From: Chromobacterium alkanivorans
Lineage (GTDB): Bacteria > Pseudomonadota > Gammaproteobacteria > Burkholderiales > Chromobacteriaceae
Direction of reading: 5' to 3'
NCBI RefSeq assembly: GCF_016937655.1
Contig: NZ_JAFHKL010000007.1
Span: forward strand, 124,001 to 188,000
DNA: 64,000 bases
Position 1 is the first letter of the stretch. Each line of letters opens with the position of its first letter. Positions 1-7,605 of the stretch are shown one piece after another. Position numbers and translations under genes: made by a program. Below the pieces are notes generated by a model. It ran no database searches, had not been told where the DNA came from, and saw only the letters and a program-made list of their open reading frames with translations.

Positions 1-570
1 GGCAACACCATGTTCGTCGCCCACGACGTGACGCTGCAGCTGTCGCAGCCGTGGTTCGCGCCGGCCTCGGCGATCAACGCGCTGCGCCGCGACGCCATCG
101 CCCGGCTGGAGGCCGCGCGCTTGCAGGCCTGGCCGCGCCAGCCGCGCAAGGCGGCGCTGGAGCCGCCGGCGCCGTATCCGGAAAAGACGCTGAGCTATCT
201 GGCCAATGTCTACAACAACCTGGCCTGGCAGTTCTACCGCAAGCACGGGGTGGAGCTCATCGACGCCGCCTACGAGGCGCACGAGGAAGAGGGCGAGGTC
301 AGTCTGATGATCACCAAGCACTGCCTGCGCTTCTCCTTCAATCTGTGTCCGAAGCAGGCCAAGGGCGTGAAGGGGGTGATGGGCCAGGTGCGCGCCGATC
401 CGATGACGCTGAAGTCCGGCAATGAAACCTACACGCTGAAGTTCGAATGCCGGCCCTGCGAGATGCATGTGATGGGCAAGATGAAAAAGCACATCCTGAA
501 GGCGGCGCCGCCGAGCGAGGTGCCCTACACCGCGCCCTTGACCTTCTTCAAGCAGCGTCCGCAGTCTTGA
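1..570 (+). CDS. U32 family peptidase (RlhA/YdcP-like), C-terminal part
   Basis: The frame is open from the first base, so this is the 3' end of a longer gene and the first internal methionine at base 10 is not its start. The last 186 residues contain the Cys-rich tail typical of long U32 proteins: C-L-R-F-S-F-N-L-C-P-K, then a GxVxGQVRADPM stretch and FECRPCEMHVMG. Family members of this type act in rRNA or tRNA hydroxylation (E. coli RlhA and TrhP) and are annotated as collagenase-like peptidases. The C-terminal cysteines are thought to hold an iron-sulfur cluster or metal. The role here is inferred from family resemblance; the catalytic N-terminal half lies outside the window. Confidence 0.75.
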   Translation, partial: GNTMFVAHDVTLQLSQPWFAPASAINALRRDAIARLEAARLQAWPRQPRKAALEPPAPYPEKTLSYLANVYNNLAWQFYRKHGVELIDAAYEAHEEEGEVSLMITKHCLRFSFNLCPKQAKGVKGVMGQVRADPMTLKSGNETYTLKFECRPCEMHVMGKMKKHILKAAPPSEVPYTAPLTFFKQRPQS

Positions 571-623
571 GCGCTGGCTTGCCGGTCTGAAACGACCGGC
601 GCGCCGATTGCTGCGGCGACGGG

Positions 624-655
624 GAGGCGCGTAAAATGCGCCTCTTTCCTTTTTT
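624..655 (+). terminator. Possible terminator after the U32 gene
   Basis: A 7-bp perfect stem (GAGGCGC at 624-630, GCGCCTC at 638-644) with loop GTAAAAT is followed by a pyrimidine-rich run with six T. The loop also contains TAAAAT, which could serve as a -10 box for the next gene, so both readings are possible. Confidence 0.5.
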
Positions 656-718
656 CCTATCCGGAACAATCCTTTAATAAATGATAGCCGGCCACGCCGG
701 CAGCACGGGGAATCAAAC

Positions 719-1126
719 GTGGCCGACATCGAGCGCCTGGACACCTGGGTCAAATACAAGAACGGTTTGTGCGACGACTGCATGGGCAGCTGCTGCTCCA
801 TGCCGGTGGAAGTGCGGCTGCCGGATCTGGTGCGCATGGGCGTGGTGGACGAGTTCGAGCTGGAAGAACCGATCAAGAACATCGCCAAGCGCCTGGAGAA
901 GCAGCGGCTGATCCAGCACTTCAATTTCAAGCGCGAGCTGTTCACGCTGGCGCGGCGCGCCAACGGCGACTGCATGCACCTGGATCAGAAAACCCGCTTG
1001 TGCGCCATTTACGAGCGGCGTCCCAATACTTGCCGCAACCATCCCAAGGTGGGCCCCAAGCCCGGTTTCTGCGCCTATACCCGCAATCCGCAGAAGATCG
1101 TTTTCCATCGCAACACCGCGGCGTGA
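719..1126 (+). CDS. YkgJ-type cysteine-cluster protein
   Basis: A 135-residue protein with the CxxCxxxCC arrangement near the N-terminus (C-D-D-C-M-G-S-C-C, about residues 18-26) and later cysteines in the contexts GDCMHL, LCAIYERRPNTCR and FCAY. This is the Fe-S or zinc binding layout of the YkgJ/CxxCxxCC family, whose biochemical role is unknown. GTG is chosen as start because GGGGA lies just upstream and family similarity begins at once after it. The gene stands alone. A parS-like palindrome and a repeat element follow it. Confidence 0.8.
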   Translation: MADIERLDTWVKYKNGLCDDCMGSCCSMPVEVRLPDLVRMGVVDEFELEEPIKNIAKRLEKQRLIQHFNFKRELFTLARRANGDCMHLDQKTRLCAIYERRPNTCRNHPKVGPKPGFCAYTRNPQKIVFHRNTAA

Positions 1127-1130
1127 ACGC

Positions 1131-1146
1131 GGTTTCACGTGAAACC
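1131..1146. other. parS-like palindrome 1
   Basis: GGTTTCACGTGAAACC is a perfect 16-bp palindrome matching the ParB-binding consensus TGTTNCACGTGNAACA at all but the two outermost bases. It lies 5 bp downstream of the cysteine-cluster gene. Three similar sites occur in the window. Confidence 0.6.
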
Positions 1147-1149
1147 CCC

Positions 1150-1245
1150 TAGAAGCTGTTTACGATCTGCTCACGCGTCGCGAGACGTGACACGGCGAGT
1201 ACGCCTTGTCTCGCTCTGGCTCGCGAGATCGTAAACATGCTCTTA
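1150..1245 (+). repeat. Family A intergenic element, short form (copy A1)
   Basis: The left end TAGAAGCTGTTTACGATC and right end GATCGTAAACATGCTCTTA form imperfect inverted repeats around a short middle (GAGACGTGACACGGCGAGTACGCC region). Compared with the roughly 150-bp copies it lacks about 53 bp, including the inner hairpin. Unlike most copies it is not directly at a stop codon. Confidence 0.8.
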
Positions 1246-1265
1246 ATTGATTCGACAGGATAGTG

Positions 1266-1733
1266 ATGAACCCAATCTACCCCTTGTTCGCCTTCGCCAT
1301 CGGCGTGGTGGTGCCCTTGCAGGCCGCCATCAACAACCAGCTCAAGGGCGTGCTGGGCAACAGCACGCTGCTGGCGGCGCTGGTGTCGTTTTCGGTGGGC
1401 AGCGCGTGTCTGGCCGGGCTGGCCGTCGCCACCGGCCAGAAATGGCAGGACCTGGCGGCGCTCGGCCGGGTGGAGTGGTGGATGCTGCTGGGCGGCGCGA
1501 TGGGGGCGATGTTCGTGTTCGGCACCACCTTGCTGGCGCCGCGGCTGGGCGTGGCGGCGATGTTGTCGCTGGTGATCGCCGGCCAGGTGTGCGTGTCGCT
1601 ATTGTTCGACCGTTTCGGCTGGCTGGCGATGCCGCTGCGCGAAGTGAGCCTGCCGCGGCTGTTGGGCGCGGCGCTGGTGGTGGGCGGCGTGTTGTTGGTG
1701 AACTTCGGCGACAAGTGGTTTGGGCGCGCTTGA
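1266..1733 (+). CDS. DMT family transporter, YdcZ/DUF606 type
   Basis: A 155-residue, very hydrophobic protein with about five membrane helices starting NPIYPLFAFAIGVVVPLQAAINNQL. The PLQAAIN...L motif and length fit the single-repeat YdcZ branch of the drug/metabolite transporter superfamily. These usually work as dimers or as pairs with a second short gene; no partner is visible here. The substrate is unknown. ATG at 1266 is preferred over GTG at 1263 because ACAGGA sits 5 bases before it. The gene ends at a strong terminator shared with the convergent gene. Confidence 0.8.
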   Translation: MNPIYPLFAFAIGVVVPLQAAINNQLKGVLGNSTLLAALVSFSVGSACLAGLAVATGQKWQDLAALGRVEWWMLLGGAMGAMFVFGTTLLAPRLGVAAMLSLVIAGQVCVSLLFDRFGWLAMPLREVSLPRLLGAALVVGGVLLVNFGDKWFGRA

Positions 1734-1757
1734 GCGCCACTCGCCTCGTCAACAAGC

Positions 1758-1790
1758 AAAAAACGGCAGCCTGGAGCTGCCGTTTTTTGT
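1758..1790. terminator. Bidirectional terminator
   Basis: A perfect 13-bp stem, AAAAAACGGCAGC (1758-1770) and its complement (1776-1788), encloses a CTGGA loop. The A-run and T-run on either side make it work on both strands, between the convergent transporter and LTXXQ genes. Confidence 0.9.
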
Positions 1791-1807
1791 TGCCGAGCGC
1801 ATCGCGC

Positions 1808-2287
1808 TTATTGGGGCTGCGGCTTGGCCATCGAGCCCATGCGGCCCTTGTGGCCCATCTGGCCATGCCACTGATCCATCACCTTCTTCTGTTCCGGCGT
1901 CAGTTGGCCGTAGAAGGTTTTCAGCGCGTCCAGGCGTTTCTGCATGCCGTCCTGATGTTGTTTCATCATGTCCAGCATCCGCTCCATGCGTTGCGGCGCG
2001 GTTTCGCCGGCTTGCGGCTTGGGCGGCATCGCCCGTTCGCCCGGCTTCATCGAGGCGGCGAAGGTTTTCCAGGCGGCTTCCTGATTCGCCTGCAGCTTCA
2101 GTTGATCGTGCAGCCCCTGCAGATGGCGGGCGGCCATGGCTTCGCGCTGGGCCGGGTCCATGTGGCGGCCTTTTTCCATCATCGGCATCGGGCTATGCAG
2201 CGGGGCTTCGCCGGCGGCCAGCGCGGAACCGGCGACGCCGGCAGCGAGCAGGCCGGCGATCAGCAGAGGCTTGAACAGCTTGGTCAT
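1808..2287 (-). CDS. Spy/CpxP-like LTXXQ-motif periplasmic protein (1)
   Basis: A 159-residue protein with a signal peptide (KLFKPLLIAGLLAAGVAGSALA) followed by a helical, Met/Gln/Lys-rich mature part. It contains FYGQLTPEQKKVMD, the LTxxQ motif that defines the Spy/CpxP family. E. coli Spy is an ATP-independent periplasmic chaperone and CpxP restrains the Cpx envelope-stress sensor. Function here is by family. A second copy lies directly upstream (2458-2937), so the pair looks like a tandem duplication. Many Met and His residues in the N-terminal part could bind metal, which is inference. Confidence 0.8.
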   Translation of the reverse strand: MTKLFKPLLIAGLLAAGVAGSALAAGEAPLHSPMPMMEKGRHMDPAQREAMAARHLQGLHDQLKLQANQEAAWKTFAASMKPGERAMPPKPQAGETAPQRMERMLDMMKQHQDGMQKRLDALKTFYGQLTPEQKKVMDQWHGQMGHKGRMGSMAKPQPQ

Positions 2288-2457
2288 GATTGAGGACTCC
2301 TACCGAGGTTGATCATGGAGCCAGTATTGGCCACGGATGTCTGGCAAGTGTTGCTGGCCGGGCGGGGGTTGTTACCGAATGTTAACCGGGCCGGCCAACT
2401 TAGCAGCTTGCAACAATGCGCGGGGAGGAGGGACGGGCGCGGGTAGGGAGGCGCTGC

Positions 2458-2937
2458 TCAGTTGTGCGGCTCGTTGCCCTGGCCGGCCTGCAGCTTGCGC
2501 ATCGGCCCCTGGCCCCGGCCGCCCATCAGCGGAGGGCTGTCCTGGTCCATGATTTTTTGCTGCTCGGGCGTGAGCTGGCCGTAGAAGGATTTGAGCGCTT
2601 CCAAGCGTTTTTGCAGGTTGAGCAGGTGGCGCTGCGCCATCAGCACGCGCTGTTCCATGCGTTCCGGCGCGGTGGACGCGTTCTCGCAAGGCGGCATCGG
2701 GCCGGGGCGGGTGGCGCTGGCGAAGGCCAGCCAGGCGGCTTCCTGCGCCGGCTGGATCTTGAGCTTGTCGTGCAGCGCCTTCTGGTGCTGGGCGATGAAG
2801 GCGTCGCGTTTGGCCGGGTCTATCTTCCACGGCCGGCCGGCGAAATTGCCCATCGGCGGGCAAGCCGGCTCCGGCGGCGCGGCCAGAGCGGCGCCGGCGA
2901 CAAGGCTGGCGAGTATAAAGGGTATCTGCGGTTTCAT
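2458..2937 (-). CDS. Spy/CpxP-like LTXXQ-motif periplasmic protein (2)
   Basis: A paralogue of the adjacent gene, also 159 residues: signal peptide (PQIPFILASLVAGAALA), then an alpha-helical domain with the same order of blocks (HQKALHDKL, QEAAW.AFA, PERMEQR, KRLEALKSFYGQLTPEQQKIMD). The mature N-terminus has two cysteines (PACPPMG and PPCEN) that the first copy lacks, so it may form a disulfide. It is separated from copy 1 by about 170 bp with no gene; whether they share a transcript cannot be judged. Confidence 0.8.
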   Translation of the reverse strand: MKPQIPFILASLVAGAALAAPPEPACPPMGNFAGRPWKIDPAKRDAFIAQHQKALHDKLKIQPAQEAAWLAFASATRPGPMPPCENASTAPERMEQRVLMAQRHLLNLQKRLEALKSFYGQLTPEQQKIMDQDSPPLMGGRGQGPMRKLQAGQGNEPHN

Positions 2938-3059
2938 AGGTGGGCCATTCCATCAATGGCTGCGATGCGGGCGAGCGGCATCGGCAGGATTACACCATTA
3001 TTCTGGATGGCGACTGTCAATTAAGTATGAGTTGGCCAAAATCAATTGTTACCAAATGT

Positions 3060-3096
3060 AAAGCCCGTCGGCAAGCGATTTGACTGCGGGCTTTTT
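3060..3096 (+). terminator. Weak terminator-like hairpin
   Basis: AAAGCCCG (3060-3067) and CGGGCTTT (3087-3094) with a 19-base loop and a T-run lie in the 229 bp between the divergent LTXXQ and DUF3141 genes. The stem is short and the loop long. Nothing else is seen in this gap. Confidence 0.35.
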
Positions 3097-3166
3097 CCCG
3101 ATCGGCGCGGGGATTTGAACTAGAGTGAAATGCGGCATTTCCTTATCGTCGCGGGAGCGTTTTCGC

Positions 3167-5437
3167 ATGAGCCTGCCTGATTCTTCATTTCCCTGGTTCT
3201 CCGCGCTGGGCGCGGGCGGTTTGAACGGCGCCTTGGTGGAGTATTGGATAGACGCCTGGCAGCGTTCGGTGCTGTATTGCGACATCCTGCGGCAGCGCGG
3301 CGACACTTATCTGGAACATGCCGCCTCCGGCCATCCGCCGGTGCTGGTGTTCGATTACGACATCATCGTCGACGGCCGCGAACTGGAGCAACCGGTCAAT
3401 TACGCGCTGTCGGCGATCCGCCCGCCGGACGGCTGCCCGAAGCCGGACCCGGCCAAGCGGCCCTTCGTGGTGATAGATCCGCGCGCCGGTCACGGCCCGG
3501 GCATAGGCGGCTTCAAGATGGACAGCGAGATCGGCATCGCGCTGCGTCAGGGCCACCCGTGCTATTTCGTGATGTTCTTCCCGGTGCCGGAGCCCAAGCA
3601 GACGATTGAATGCGTGTGGCGCGCCGAGAAGATCTTCCTGCAAAAGGTGAACCAGCTGCATCCGCACAGCGCCGGCAAGCCCTTCGTCATCGGCAACTGC
3701 CAGGGCGGCTGGGCGCTGGCGATGCTGGCGGCCACCGCGCCGGAGCTGGTGGGCCCCATCCTGCTGGCCGGTTCGCCGCTGTCCTATTGGGCCGGCGTGG
3801 CCGGCAAGAATCCGATGCGTTATTCCGGCGGCCTCTACGGCGGCACCTGGATGGCCTCGTTGGCCGGCGACCTGGGCCACGGCCAGTTCGACGGCGCCAA
3901 CCTGGTCAGCAATTTCGAGCAGCTGGACCCGGCCAACACCTACTGGAAAAAGCCTTACACCTTGTACGCCAAGGTGGACAGCGAGCGCGAGCGCTTTCTG
4001 GAGTTCGAGCGCTGGTGGGGCGGTCATTACCTGCTGAACAAGGCGGAGATGGAGTGGATCACCCAGAACCTGTTCGTCGGCAACCGGTTGAGCCACGGCG
4101 AGGTGACGCTGGAGCAGGGGCGGCAGGCGGTGGACCTGCGCAATATCCGCTCGCCCATCGTGGTGTTCGCCTCCTGGGGCGACAACATCACTCCGCCGCA
4201 GCAGGCCTTGTTCTGGATCGCCGATTTGTACCACAGCGTGGAGGACATCCGCGTCAACGAACAGACCATCGTCTACTGCTTGCACGAGCAGGTCGGCCAT
4301 CTGGGCATCTTCGTGTCCGCCGGCGTGGCCAACAAGGAGCACAGCGAGCTGGCCAGCGCGCTGGACCTGATCGATGTGCTGCCGCCCGGCCTGTACGAGG
4401 CCATCATCACCGACACCCACCCGGAAATGGCCGGGCTGGAATATCTGCAAGGGCGCTATGTGATCCGCTTCGAGCCGCGCGACATCGACGACATCCTGGC
4501 GCTGGGCGACGGCCGCCAGGGCGAGGCCGCCTTCGAAGTGGTGCGCCGGGTGGGCGAGGTCAACCAGCAGCTTTACGATACCTTCGTCTCGCCGTGGCTG
4601 CGCCTGTACGGCAACGAGCACACCGCGCGCTGGCTGCGCGAAATGCACCCGTCGCGATGGGAGCGGCGCTGGTTTTCCAGCCGCAACCCCTGGCTGGCCG
4701 GGCTGCGGCAATGGGCGGAGCAGGTGCGCGACGAACGGCGGCCGGCGGCGGAGGACAACCCGTTCTGGCAATGGCAGCAAAGCTACGCGCGCATGATGGA
4801 GACCGCGCTGGACGGCTGGCGCGACGGTCGCGACGCCTGGCAGGAACTGAGCTTCCGCGCCTTGTTCGAGTCGCCGTGGAGCGCGGCGCTGACCGGCTTG
4901 AAGCCGCAGCGCGAATACGGGGTGCGCAAGGCGGACGGCAGCTGGGAGCGCAGCGAGATGCTGCGGCTCAAGCGCCAGGAGCTGGAGGCGCATTACGCCG
5001 AAGGCGGGCCGGTGGACGGCTTTTTGCGCTTGTTGATCTATGTCGCCATCGGCAACGGCGTGGTGGACGTGCGGCCGTTCAACGCCATTCGCCGGGTGAT
5101 GCAGGAAACCGCCTTGGGCGAGGATTTGACGCTGGAGCAGTTCAAGCAGGCGGTGCGGCGCCAGACCTGGCTGGTGCGCAACGACGAGAAGCGCGCGCTG
5201 GCCACGCTGGAGCATTTGCTGCCCACCGAGGAGCAGCGTCAGTTCTCGCTGGAGCTGGCGATTCTGCTGCTGCAGGCGGCGGGCCCCATCAGCGGCGAGA
5301 AGCAGCAACGCCTGGGCCGGCTGGCGCTGGCGATGGGCTTGGCGCAGCGGCACGGCGCGCCTTCCGCTGCGCCGGCGCCGGCCAAGCCCGCGTCCCAGCG
5401 CGCGCCGCGGCAACGCAAGCCCAAGCCGGCCGCGTGA
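3167..5437 (+). CDS. DUF3141 alpha/beta hydrolase (PHA synthase-like)
   Basis: A 756-residue protein. Residues about 85-400 form an alpha/beta-hydrolase fold related to polyhydroxyalkanoate synthases: [16 protein letters not shown], then the nucleophile elbow G-N-C-Q-G-G, which like PhaC has Cys instead of Ser, an acid in the [11 protein letters not shown] segment and His in EQVGHLGIF. The C-terminal half is helical and matches DUF3141 in length and style, ending in an Ala/Pro/Lys tail. The ATG at 3167 has GGGAG nine bases upstream; an earlier ATG in frame would add 14 unlike residues. No other PHA genes adjoin it, so a polyester role is possible but unproven. Confidence 0.8.
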   Translation: MSLPDSSFPWFSALGAGGLNGALVEYWIDAWQRSVLYCDILRQRGDTYLEHAASGHPPVLVFDYDIIVDGRELEQPVNYALSAIRPPDGCPKPDPAKRPFVVIDPRAGHGPGIGGFKMDSEIGIALRQGHPCYFVMFFPVPEPKQTIECVWRAEKIFLQKVNQLHPHSAGKPFVIGNCQGGWALAMLAATAPELVGPILLAGSPLSYWAGVAGKNPMRYSGGLYGGTWMASLAGDLGHGQFDGANLVSNFEQLDPANTYWKKPYTLYAKVDSERERFLEFERWWGGHYLLNKAEMEWITQNLFVGNRLSHGEVTLEQGRQAVDLRNIRSPIVVFASWGDNITPPQQALFWIADLYHSVEDIRVNEQTIVYCLHEQVGHLGIFVSAGVANKEHSELASALDLIDVLPPGLYEAIITDTHPEMAGLEYLQGRYVIRFEPRDIDDILALGDGRQGEAAFEVVRRVGEVNQQLYDTFVSPWLRLYGNEHTARWLREMHPSRWERRWFSSRNPWLAGLRQWAEQVRDERRPAAEDNPFWQWQQSYARMMETALDGWRDGRDAWQELSFRALFESPWSAALTGLKPQREYGVRKADGSWERSEMLRLKRQELEAHYAEGGPVDGFLRLLIYVAIGNGVVDVRPFNAIRRVMQETALGEDLTLEQFKQAVRRQTWLVRNDEKRALATLEHLLPTEEQRQFSLELAILLLQAAGPISGEKQQRLGRLALAMGLAQRHGAPSAAPAPAKPASQRAPRQRKPKPAA

Positions 5438-5501
5438 GGACGGCTTTGCGGCGCGGCGGGCGCAAGGTACACTGCGCCCGCCCAAGCCAGAAAACACGAC
5501 C

Positions 5502-5786
5502 ATGAGCGCACCGCAACCCAACAATCCCACCCACGGCGTCACGCTGGAGCAGATGCTGAATCAGCTGGTCGGCCATTACGGCTGGCCGGAACTGGGTCGG
5601 CGCATCCAGATCCGCTGCTTCAATCACGATCCCAGCGTCAAATCCAGCCTGGCTTTCCTGCGCCGCACCCCGTGGGCGCGCCAGCAGGTGGAAGATTTGT
5701 TCGTGGCGCTGAAGAGCCGGCCGCAGGCGCCCGCCGGCGCCGGTCCGGACAAGCGGCCGCGCTTGTTCGCCAAGAAGTCGCCCTGA
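5502..5786 (+). CDS. VF530 family (DUF2132) DNA-binding protein
   Basis: A 94-residue basic protein. [49 protein letters not shown] is the compact helical VF530 domain, known from a Vibrio fischeri structure and proposed to bind DNA. Its cellular role is not established. The Lys/Arg-rich tail ([13 protein letters not shown]) extends past the domain. It lies 64 bp after the DUF3141 gene, close enough to be co-transcribed. Confidence 0.85.
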   Translation: MSAPQPNNPTHGVTLEQMLNQLVGHYGWPELGRRIQIRCFNHDPSVKSSLAFLRRTPWARQQVEDLFVALKSRPQAPAGAGPDKRPRLFAKKSP

Positions 5787-5909
5787 GCGTCCGCCGGCCA
5801 ACGGCCCTGCTGAGCTCAGGGTTGCAACTGTCATCGATTTGGATCAGGCTGTCCGGGTTTTCCGCATTCCTGTGCTTTGTCCCGAGACATCCTGAACTGG
5901 AGAAAAGCG

Positions 5910-6521
5910 ATGAAACTGTATTTTTCCCCCGGCGCGTGCTCGCTGTCCCCGCATATCGTGCTGTTCGCCAGCGGCCTGCCCTTCGACACCGAAAAGGTCA
6001 ACCTCAAGGTGCAGCCGCATCTGACCGCCGGCGGGGTGGACTTCTCCACCATCAATCCGCGCGGCTATGTGCCGGCCTTGCAGCTGGACAACGGCGAATT
6101 GCTGACCGAGGGCGTGGCCATCGTGCAGTATCTGGCGGACCAGGTGCCGGCCAAGCAGCTGGCGCCGGCCAACGGCACGCTGGAGCGCTACCGGCTGCAA
6201 GAATGGCTGAACTATATCTCCACCGAGGTGCACAAGGGCTTCTCGCCGCTGTTCTATCCCAATAGCGACGAGCTCAAGCAGCAGACCTGGGACAAGCTGA
6301 CGAGCCGGCTGGCGCTGGCGGAGCAGCAACTGGCGAAAACGCCCTATCTGCTGGGCGAGCGTTTCAGCGTGGCCGACGCCTATCTGTTCACTTGCCTGAA
6401 CTGGGCGCAGTTCGTTCAGCGTTCGCTGGGCGATTTCCCGGCGCTGATCGATTTCCAGAAGCGCGTGGCGGCGCTGCCCTTCGTGCAGCAGGCGCTGAAG
6501 GCGGAAGGCTTGCTGGAATAA
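5910..6521 (+). CDS. Glutathione S-transferase, beta-class-like
   Basis: A 203-residue protein with thioredoxin-like N-terminal domain starting KLYFSPGACSLSPHI, the signature of bacterial beta-class enzymes where Cys10 contacts glutathione. The cis-proline loop is in RGYVPALQLDNGELLTEGVAI, and the helical domain contains YLLGERFSVADAYLF. It conjugates glutathione to electrophiles in the cytosol. ATG at 5910 has TGGAGAAA just upstream. A clear terminator follows, so it is monocistronic or last in its unit. Confidence 0.92.
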   Translation: MKLYFSPGACSLSPHIVLFASGLPFDTEKVNLKVQPHLTAGGVDFSTINPRGYVPALQLDNGELLTEGVAIVQYLADQVPAKQLAPANGTLERYRLQEWLNYISTEVHKGFSPLFYPNSDELKQQTWDKLTSRLALAEQQLAKTPYLLGERFSVADAYLFTCLNWAQFVQRSLGDFPALIDFQKRVAALPFVQQALKAEGLLE

Positions 6522-6564
6522 TTTCAACTGGAACAGGAATACGTTCGCTGTTCCAGACAAGGTC

Positions 6565-6590
6565 ATGCCCGGCTCCGGCCGGGCATTTTT
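6565..6590 (+). terminator. Rho-independent terminator after the GST gene
   Basis: A 9-bp perfect stem ATGCCCGGC / GCCGGGCAT with TCCG loop is followed by TTTTT. It lies between convergent genes. Confidence 0.9.
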
Positions 6591-6604
6591 CATGGCGAGT
6601 GGAT

Positions 6605-7144
6605 TTATACTGCCTCGGCCTGCAGGTGCCGCAGATACGCGTCCGCGCTGGCCTCGATCTCGGCGTCGCTCAGATCGTGCTCGGCGCCGTGCAGCGCGAA
6701 GCCGGGCAGCCACTCGGCGCGGAGGTAGCGGCAGGTCAGCTCGAACGGCCGCAGCACTTCCTCCATCCGGTACAGATAGCGGCCGTCGGGCGCGAAGTCC
6801 CGCTCGCGGATGCCGGTGGACACCGCCACGCTGATGCGCTTGTCCCGCATGCGCCAGTCTTCCGGCCACGCGCCGATGGCGAAGCCCTCGTCCAGCACCT
6901 GGTCCAGCCACGTCTTCAACAAGGGCGGCGAACTGAACCAGTACAGCGGAAACTGCAGCACGATGCGCTGGTGGCGGTTCAAGAGCGCCTGTTCTCGCGC
7001 CACGTCGATGTTTCCGTCCGGGTAGGCCTGGTACAGCGCGTGCACGGTATAGCGCTCCGGATGCCGGCTCAACGCGGCCATCCAGCGGCGGTTGATTCGG
7101 GATTGCTCGAGATCGGGGTGGGCAACGATGATCAGGGTTTTCAT
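6605..7144 (-). CDS. NAD(P)H-dependent oxidoreductase (KefF/MdaB-type flavodoxin fold)
   Basis: A 179-residue flavodoxin-fold protein: KTLIIVAHPDLEQSRINRRW at the N-terminus (phosphate-binding loop), then LQFPLYWFSSPPLLKTWLDQVL, the FMN/quinone contact motif of KefF and MdaB-type quinone reductases. Likely an FMN enzyme reducing quinones with NAD(P)H in the cytosol. It is divergent from an HxlR regulator with a 103-bp shared intergenic region, the usual arrangement for electrophile- or quinone-responsive HxlR control. Confidence 0.88.
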   Translation of the reverse strand: MKTLIIVAHPDLEQSRINRRWMAALSRHPERYTVHALYQAYPDGNIDVAREQALLNRHQRIVLQFPLYWFSSPPLLKTWLDQVLDEGFAIGAWPEDWRMRDKRISVAVSTGIRERDFAPDGRYLYRMEEVLRPFELTCRYLRAEWLPGFALHGAEHDLSDAEIEASADAYLRHLQAEAV

Positions 7145-7175
7145 GGCGCTTCCTGTAAAATGGGAACCGCCATGC

Positions 7176-7199
7176 TATCAATTGATCAAGTTGTTGATA
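7176..7199. promoter_or_regulatory. Candidate HxlR operator region
   Basis: In the divergent intergenic region an AT-rich stretch contains the palindrome ATCAATTGAT (7177-7186) and a wider inverted repeat TATCAA...TTGATA (7176-7181, 7194-7199). Position between regulator and target suggests an operator for the HxlR protein; this is inference. Confidence 0.45.
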
Positions 7200-7247
7200 A
7201 GTATGCACTTTTTTGTTTCATAAGCACCAAAAGGTAACTGTGCCCGC

Positions 7248-7571
7248 ATGAGCGAACTGAATTTTCCCATCGACGCCACCATGCGGCTGGTGGGCGGCAA
7301 ATGGAAGTGCGCGATCCTGTGCCACTTGTCCGAGGACAGCCGGCGCACCGGCGAACTGCGCCGCTTGCTGGGCGGGGTGTCGCAGAAAGTGCTGACCGAG
7401 CAGCTGCGCGAACTGGAGCGCGACGGCCTGATCGCGCGCACGGTGTACGCCGAGGTGCCGCCGCGGGTGGACTACCGGCTGACCGAGCTGGGCGACACGC
7501 TGCGGCCGGTGATAGACGCGATGTGCGCCTGGGGCGCTTTCTATCTGGAGCGGCCGACGGCGGGCGTATAA
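7248..7571 (+). CDS. HxlR family transcriptional regulator
   Basis: A 107-residue winged-helix protein. IDATMRLVGGKWKCAILCHLSED..RTGELRRLLGGVSQKVLTEQLRELERDGLIARTVYAEVPPRVDYRLTELGDTL is the complete HxlR signature, including the conserved Cys in WKCAIL that senses electrophiles in some homologues (YodB, HypR). It probably controls the divergent oxidoreductase gene and itself. Its stop codon overlaps a TATAAT box for cpdB. Confidence 0.92.
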   Translation: MSELNFPIDATMRLVGGKWKCAILCHLSEDSRRTGELRRLLGGVSQKVLTEQLRELERDGLIARTVYAEVPPRVDYRLTELGDTLRPVIDAMCAWGAFYLERPTAGV

Positions 7572-7572
7572 T
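7567..7572 (+). promoter_or_regulatory. -10 box for cpdB overlapping the hxlR stop
   Basis: A perfect TATAAT lies 34 bases before the cpdB start and contains the hxlR stop codon. A convincing -35 box is not visible. Confidence 0.5.
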
Positions 7573-7605
7573 GCGGGCGCGATAAAACCAGAAAAGGGCT
7601 GTTCC

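Noticed and set aside
10-570. ATG at base 10 as the start of the first gene
   Set aside because: The frame is open to the window edge and similarity to long U32 proteins continues through it, so the true start is outside.
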